From contig NZ_CVSO01000040.1 in the NCBI RefSeq assembly GCF_001180105.1, forward strand, positions 1 to 64,000: a stretch of 64,000 nt of DNA. Reading direction: 5' to 3'. Made by a program: the position numbers and the translations under genes. Each line of letters starts with the position of its first letter. Positions within the stretch are counted from its first letter, which is position 1. This DNA is from Candidatus Pelagibacter communis (GTDB taxonomy: Bacteria; Pseudomonadota; Alphaproteobacteria; Pelagibacterales; Pelagibacteraceae). The notes under the pieces were generated by a model. It had not been told where the DNA came from and did no database searches. It was given only the letters and a program-made list of their open reading frames with translations. This document shows, piece after piece, positions 60,279 to 64,000 of the stretch.

Positions 60279-62438
60279 TTAATTTTTTTTTATAGATCTA
60301 TTCAAGTGCAACAAAGGTTCCGTATAACCTGATGGTTGGTCCTTACCTTTAAAAACCAAGTCACAAGCAGTTTTAAAGGCAATAGAATTATCAAAATTAT
60401 CAGACATATTTTTATATTCAGGATCATTTTTGTTTTGATCATCTACAATTTTTGCCATTTTTTTTAATGTCTCTAGTACCTGATTAGGAGTACATATATT
60501 ATGGTGTAACCAGTTAGCAATATGCTGAGAAGAAATTCTTAAAGTTGCACGATCCTCCATGAGACCGATATTGTTTATGTCCGGAACTTTTGAACAACCT
60601 ACACCACTATCTATCCATCTTACAACGTATCCCAATATCCCTTGACAATTATTTTCAAGTTCGGTTTTAATTTCATCAATTGACCAGTTTGGAGCTCTAA
60701 TGATTGGTAATTTTAAAAGATTGTCTAAGTCAAATTTTCTTTTATTAGATAGTTTTTTATGAACTTTGAAAACGTTCACCTTGTGATAATGAGTTGCATG
60801 TAAAGTTGCTGCGGTCGGTGAAGGAGTCCAGGCACAATTCGCTCCAGAAGAGGGATGTCCTATTTTTTCATTTAACATGTCTGCCATTCTATCTGGTGCA
60901 GCCCACATTCCTTTTCCAATTTGTGCTTTACCAGAAAAACCACATTCTAATCCAACAACAACATTATTGTTCTCATATGCTTTAATCCAATCAGAATTTT
61001 TTATATCGCCTTTCTTAATCACTGGACCCGATTCCATAGATGTATGTATCTCGTCACCAGTTCTATCTAAAAATCCAGTATTAATAAAGACAACTCTTCT
61101 TTTTACATTTCTAATACACTCTTTTAAATTAGCACTTGTTCGTCTTTCTTCATCCATTATTCCAATTTTGATTGTATTTTTTTTCATTTTTAAAACATTT
61201 TCAACATGAGTAAAAATTTCATCAGCAAATGCGACCTCATCTGGTCCATGCATCTTTGGTTTAACAATATAAATTGAATTTTTTCTTGAGTTCCCTTTTT
61301 TAATAAAGTCATGCAAACATGCTGCAGAAATAATAAAGGCGTCCATAATACCTTCAGGAACTTCTGATTTATCTGATAATAAAATTGAGGGGTTTTTCAT
61401 TAAGTGCCCAACATTTCTATTCAATAAAAGAGCTCTTCCATGTAATTTAAATTTTTTTCCAGTTTGAGAAATGTAATTTCTATCTGAGTTTAAGACTCTT
61501 TTATATTTTTTTCCTAATTTTTCAAATTTGACTTGTAAGTTTCCTTTCATTAGTCCCAACCAGTTTCTGTAGCCCAGTACTTTGTCACTTGCATCTACTG
61601 CAGCAACACTATCTTCATGATCTATAATTGTTGAGACAGCTGACTCTATTACTAGATCACTAAGCCCAATGGGATCGTTGTTTGCATGGAAAGCGTAAGG
61701 ATTAATAATTAATTCTACATGAAGCCCATTATTAATAAGCAAAACACCTTTAAGACCTTTTTTATCTTGTCGATATCCTTTAAACTGCTTTTTATCTTTC
61801 AAAGATATAGTTTTTTTACCAATTTTTAAAATTAATTTATGTTTTAAAATTTTTAATTCACTTAGTTTTTTCCATGAAGCATTTTTTAATGGAAAAATTT
61901 CATCTAAGAAATCTCTACAATAATTTATGACTTTTCCTCCACGGACAGGATTGTATCTGTTGTCAAGTTTTTCAGAACCGATTGCATCTGTTCCATATAA
62001 AGCATCATATAAACTTCCCCATCTCGCATTTGCTGCATTTAAAGCGTATCTTGCATTTGAAATTGGAACAACCAATTGGGGACCTGGTGTTTTTGATATT
62101 TCTTCATCAACATTTTCTGTTTGGATTTTGAAGTTTTTTCCCCCTTTTTTTAGATATTTAATAGAATACAAAAATTTTTTATATTCTACTAAATTGAACT
62201 CATTATCTTTGTTTTGTATATGCCAATCATTAATTTTTTTTTGAATACTTTCTCTTATATCAATCAACTTTTCATTTTTTGGTTTTAAAATGTGTAAAGA
62301 TTTTTCAAACCCACTCCAAAAATTTTTTGGCTTTATCTTTGTGCCCTTAAGAACCTCATCGTTTACAAACTTTAATAGCTCTTTTGATACATAAAGACTT
62401 CCAACATTTGTATATTCTTTTAAATTTTTGATTTTCAT
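60279..62438 (-). CDS. glcB: Malate synthase G
   Basis: GlcB condenses glyoxylate and acetyl-CoA to malate, ending the glyoxylate shunt. The 719-residue length is typical of the G isoform. Recognisable parts are VVPISNARYALNAANARWGS, AVDASDKVLGYRNWLGL, VKPKMHGPDEVAFADE, KIGIMDEERRTSANLKEC and WTPSPTAATLHATHYHKV. The 3' end lies 6 bp from the convergent recR stop. Some SAR11 genomes control malate synthase by a glycine riboswitch; the 106-bp spacer here shows none. Confidence 0.95.
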   Translation of the reverse strand: MKIKNLKEYTNVGSLYVSKELLKFVNDEVLKGTKIKPKNFWSGFEKSLHILKPKNEKLIDIRESIQKKINDWHIQNKDNEFNLVEYKKFLYSIKYLKKGGKNFKIQTENVDEEISKTPGPQLVVPISNARYALNAANARWGSLYDALYGTDAIGSEKLDNRYNPVRGGKVINYCRDFLDEIFPLKNASWKKLSELKILKHKLILKIGKKTISLKDKKQFKGYRQDKKGLKGVLLINNGLHVELIINPYAFHANNDPIGLSDLVIESAVSTIIDHEDSVAAVDASDKVLGYRNWLGLMKGNLQVKFEKLGKKYKRVLNSDRNYISQTGKKFKLHGRALLLNRNVGHLMKNPSILLSDKSEVPEGIMDAFIISAACLHDFIKKGNSRKNSIYIVKPKMHGPDEVAFADEIFTHVENVLKMKKNTIKIGIMDEERRTSANLKECIRNVKRRVVFINTGFLDRTGDEIHTSMESGPVIKKGDIKNSDWIKAYENNNVVVGLECGFSGKAQIGKGMWAAPDRMADMLNEKIGHPSSGANCAWTPSPTAATLHATHYHKVNVFKVHKKLSNKRKFDLDNLLKLPIIRAPNWSIDEIKTELENNCQGILGYVVRWIDSGVGCSKVPDINNIGLMEDRATLRISSQHIANWLHHNICTPNQVLETLKKMAKIVDDQNKNDPEYKNMSDNFDNSIAFKTACDLVFKGKDQPSGYTEPLLHLNRSIKKN

Positions 62439-62544
62439 AGTTAAAAATTATCTTAGAAATTAATAAATTAACATATATAATAATTACACACTAATAAAAG
62501 TAATCATTTTATTGCCATTTTTAAATATTAGTGGATATTTAATT

Positions 62545-63645
62545 ATGAAAAATTATTTAAATTTTGAAAAAGATATAAAATCCTTAGAAAATGAGATTGA
62601 AAAACTTCAAGATCCATTCGCTAAAGATGGTATCACACAAGTTGAAACTGGAAAATTGGCAAAACTTCAGAATGATTTAAGTTCTAAACTTAATGAAATT
62701 TATTCAAACCTTAATCCATGGCAAACAACAATGGTCGCTCGTCATGAGGACCGCCCTAAATCAAAATTTTTTATTGATAATCTTTTTGAGGATTTCTTTC
62801 CCATTCATGGTGATAGGTTATTTGGGGAGGATAAATCTTTGATTTCTGGATTAGCGACTTTTAAAAATAAATCTGTAATGGTAATTGGACAAGAAAAAGG
62901 TGAGGATCTTGACACTAGAATTGAAAGAAATTTTGGAATGATGAAACCAGAGGGATATCGAAAATCAATTAGACTAATGAAGTTGGCTGATAAATTTAAC
63001 TTACCAATTATTTTATTTATAGATACTCCCGGCGCTTATCCTGGAGTTGGAGCAGAGGAGAGGGGTCAAGCTGAAGCAATAGCAAGATCAATAGAATGCT
63101 CAATGTCGGTTGGTGTGCCTACAATTTCAATCATTATTGGTGAGGGAGGATCTGGTGGCGCAATAGCTTTAGCTTCCTCAAATAAAATTATAATGTTAGA
63201 AAATGCAATTTATTCAGTAATATCCCCAGAGGGATGTGCATCTATTTTATGGAGAGATCCAACAAAAACTCTAGAAGCCGCAAAAGCAATGAAACTAACC
63301 TCTAAAGATCTTTTGAATTTAAAAATTATTGATGAAATAATTTCTGAACCAACTGGTGGAGCTCACAGAGATAAAAACCTAATTTTAGAAAATGTAAAAA
63401 TGTCTATTGATAAAAATTTAAATGAGTTAAGCAATCTTTCTAGAGCTGAAATTAAATCTCATAAAAAAGAAAAATTTTTAGAAATCGGTAGGGATAGAGG
63501 TTTAACAGAGGGAGTTTCTATTTCTAATAGATTGCCAATTAATTTTACAAATATGAATAAATTTATAAAAGTTTTATTCAAATATAAATATTTTTTTATA
63601 GGATCGATATTTATTTTAGCAGCTTTAATTTTTCTCTTAAAATAA
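62545..63645 (+). CDS. accA: Acetyl-CoA carboxylase carboxyltransferase subunit alpha, with C-terminal membrane helix
   Basis: AccA pairs with AccD to make malonyl-CoA. From ATG 62545 (MKNYLNFEKDIKSLE) the protein has 366 residues; the family is usually about 320. Core motifs are intact: DRLFGEDKSLISGLA, FIDTPGAYPGVGAEERGQAE, IIGEGGSGGAIALASS and SVISPEGCASILWRD. After the normal end (KFLEIGRDRG) an extension of about 43 residues ends in a hydrophobic helix (residues 342-366, FFIGSIFILAALIFLLK) that would anchor the enzyme to the membrane. A TTG at 62512 would add eleven residues. Confidence 0.93.
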   Translation: MKNYLNFEKDIKSLENEIEKLQDPFAKDGITQVETGKLAKLQNDLSSKLNEIYSNLNPWQTTMVARHEDRPKSKFFIDNLFEDFFPIHGDRLFGEDKSLISGLATFKNKSVMVIGQEKGEDLDTRIERNFGMMKPEGYRKSIRLMKLADKFNLPIILFIDTPGAYPGVGAEERGQAEAIARSIECSMSVGVPTISIIIGEGGSGGAIALASSNKIIMLENAIYSVISPEGCASILWRDPTKTLEAAKAMKLTSKDLLNLKIIDEIISEPTGGAHRDKNLILENVKMSIDKNLNELSNLSRAEIKSHKKEKFLEIGRDRGLTEGVSISNRLPINFTNMNKFIKVLFKYKYFFIGSIFILAALIFLLK

Positions 63646-63665
63646 TACTGAAACTTATTGGAATT

Positions 63666-64000
63666 TTATCCTCTTTTTTCTACGATTTTTAAATTTAGCA
63701 AAATCATCACTATATCTTGCCTAATTTTATTTAGCAGTGTCTCAAAAGAATGAAACGCCTCCTTTTTGTACTCAACTAATGGATCCCTTTGACCATAAGA
63801 CCTTAAACCTATAACCTGACGTAATTGTTCTAAATACTGAATATGATTTTTCCAGTTTAAATCAATTAATTGCAAAAAGATTTTTTTTTCGATTTCTTTA
63901 GAAGCATCCTCACCTAAATAAGTGCTTCTTTCGTCTCTCTTTTTTTTAAAATTTGAATTAATTAAGCTAGTAATTTCTGTGTCATTCAGACTTCTTAATT
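63666..64000 (-). CDS. secA: Preprotein translocase ATPase SecA, C-terminal end, partial
   Basis: The gene continues beyond the right edge. The 3' part encodes YLGEDASKEIEKKIFLQLID, LNWKNHIQYLEQLRQVIGL and RSYGQRDPLVEYKKEAFHSF, which is the helical-scaffold end of SecA. It stops soon after (LKIVEKRG), so the usual linker and the C-terminal zinc finger (C-x-C-x8-C-H/C) that binds SecB and lipids are absent. SecA drives protein export through SecYEG. It converges on accA with 20 bp between the stops. Confidence 0.92.
   Translation of the reverse strand, partial: LRSLNDTEITSLINSNFKKKRDERSTYLGEDASKEIEKKIFLQLIDLNWKNHIQYLEQLRQVIGLRSYGQRDPLVEYKKEAFHSFETLLNKIRQDIVMILLNLKIVEKRG

Noticed and set aside
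62439-62544. Glycine riboswitch upstream of glcB
   Set aside because: No conserved G-rich core on the minus strand; the spacer is almost pure A/T.

Overview
This window reads as a piece of a small, streamlined, very AT-rich alphaproteobacterial chromosome, most likely SAR11 (Pelagibacterales). The evidence is low GC throughout, almost no spacer DNA, many 1-17 bp gene overlaps (including overlapping 3' ends of convergent genes), and alphaproteobacterial gene orders: rpmH-rnpA-yidD-yidC-argB, murA-DUF2948-hisD-infA, rpsA-ihfB-pyrF-trpF-trpB-trpA-accD-folC, cycM|kdsB-pheA-SRP RNA-dnaX-ybaB-recR. It also has GcrA, a RegB-type kinase and malate synthase G. The exact species is an inference; no rRNA gene lies in the window.

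Layout. 1-275 is the end of lepA. 276-6016 is an accessory surface-polysaccharide block (GT17, Gfo/Idh/MocA oxidoreductase, GT61, DUF4422-like, DUF6492-like, tRNA-Ser, GT2). 6107-9447 holds gyrB and a RegB-like redox kinase. 9444-12734 (minus) is cobT-cobS-DnaJ-like. bolA, aroB and aroK follow. 14668-18766 (plus) holds a small membrane protein, a large exported protein of unknown function, and def-fmt-truA. 18750-26061 (minus) is one tight ten-gene run from rpmH through rnpA, yidD, yidC, argB, a HAD nucleotidase, dapD and dapE to a histone-deacetylase-like gene and a SET-domain gene. 26119-31425 (plus, except tRNA-Thr) carries a VTT membrane protein, tRNA-Thr, two small proteins, dcd, murA, DUF2948, hisD, infA, tRNA-Phe and a cold-shock gene followed by a candidate structured RNA. 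31652-34840 is a histidine block: tRNA-His, hisS, hisZ, hisG. 35051-38361 is a nuclease block (rmuC, PD-(D/E)XK nuclease, exonuclease I), followed by trxA. 38742-46205 (minus) is rpsA to folC. 46319-50601 (minus) holds aroA, lptB, lptC, kdsD and rnd. 50622-55363 holds an NDUFA9-like gene, a SHOCT protein, gcrA, an ABC permease, argD and argF. 55355-60272 holds cycM, kdsB, pheA, SRP RNA, dnaX, ybaB and recR. 60279-64000 holds glcB, accA and the 3' end of secA.

Most genes are housekeeping: translation, amino-acid synthesis (His, Trp, Arg, Lys, aromatic), envelope building, redox, replication and repair. The most unusual signals are: two tRNAs whose elbow tertiary pairs (18:55 in Phe, 19:56 in Thr) are replaced on both sides; a TrpA/TrpB pair with altered catalytic motifs; CobS/CobT in a lineage not expected to make cobalamin; adjacent SET and deacetylase genes; a membrane-helix extension on AccA; a structured region after the cold-shock gene; and a consensus DnaA box in the loop of a perfect inverted repeat between sbcB and trxA. 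No CRISPR array, insertion sequence or prophage was seen, and no stretch over 300 bases lacks a gene.
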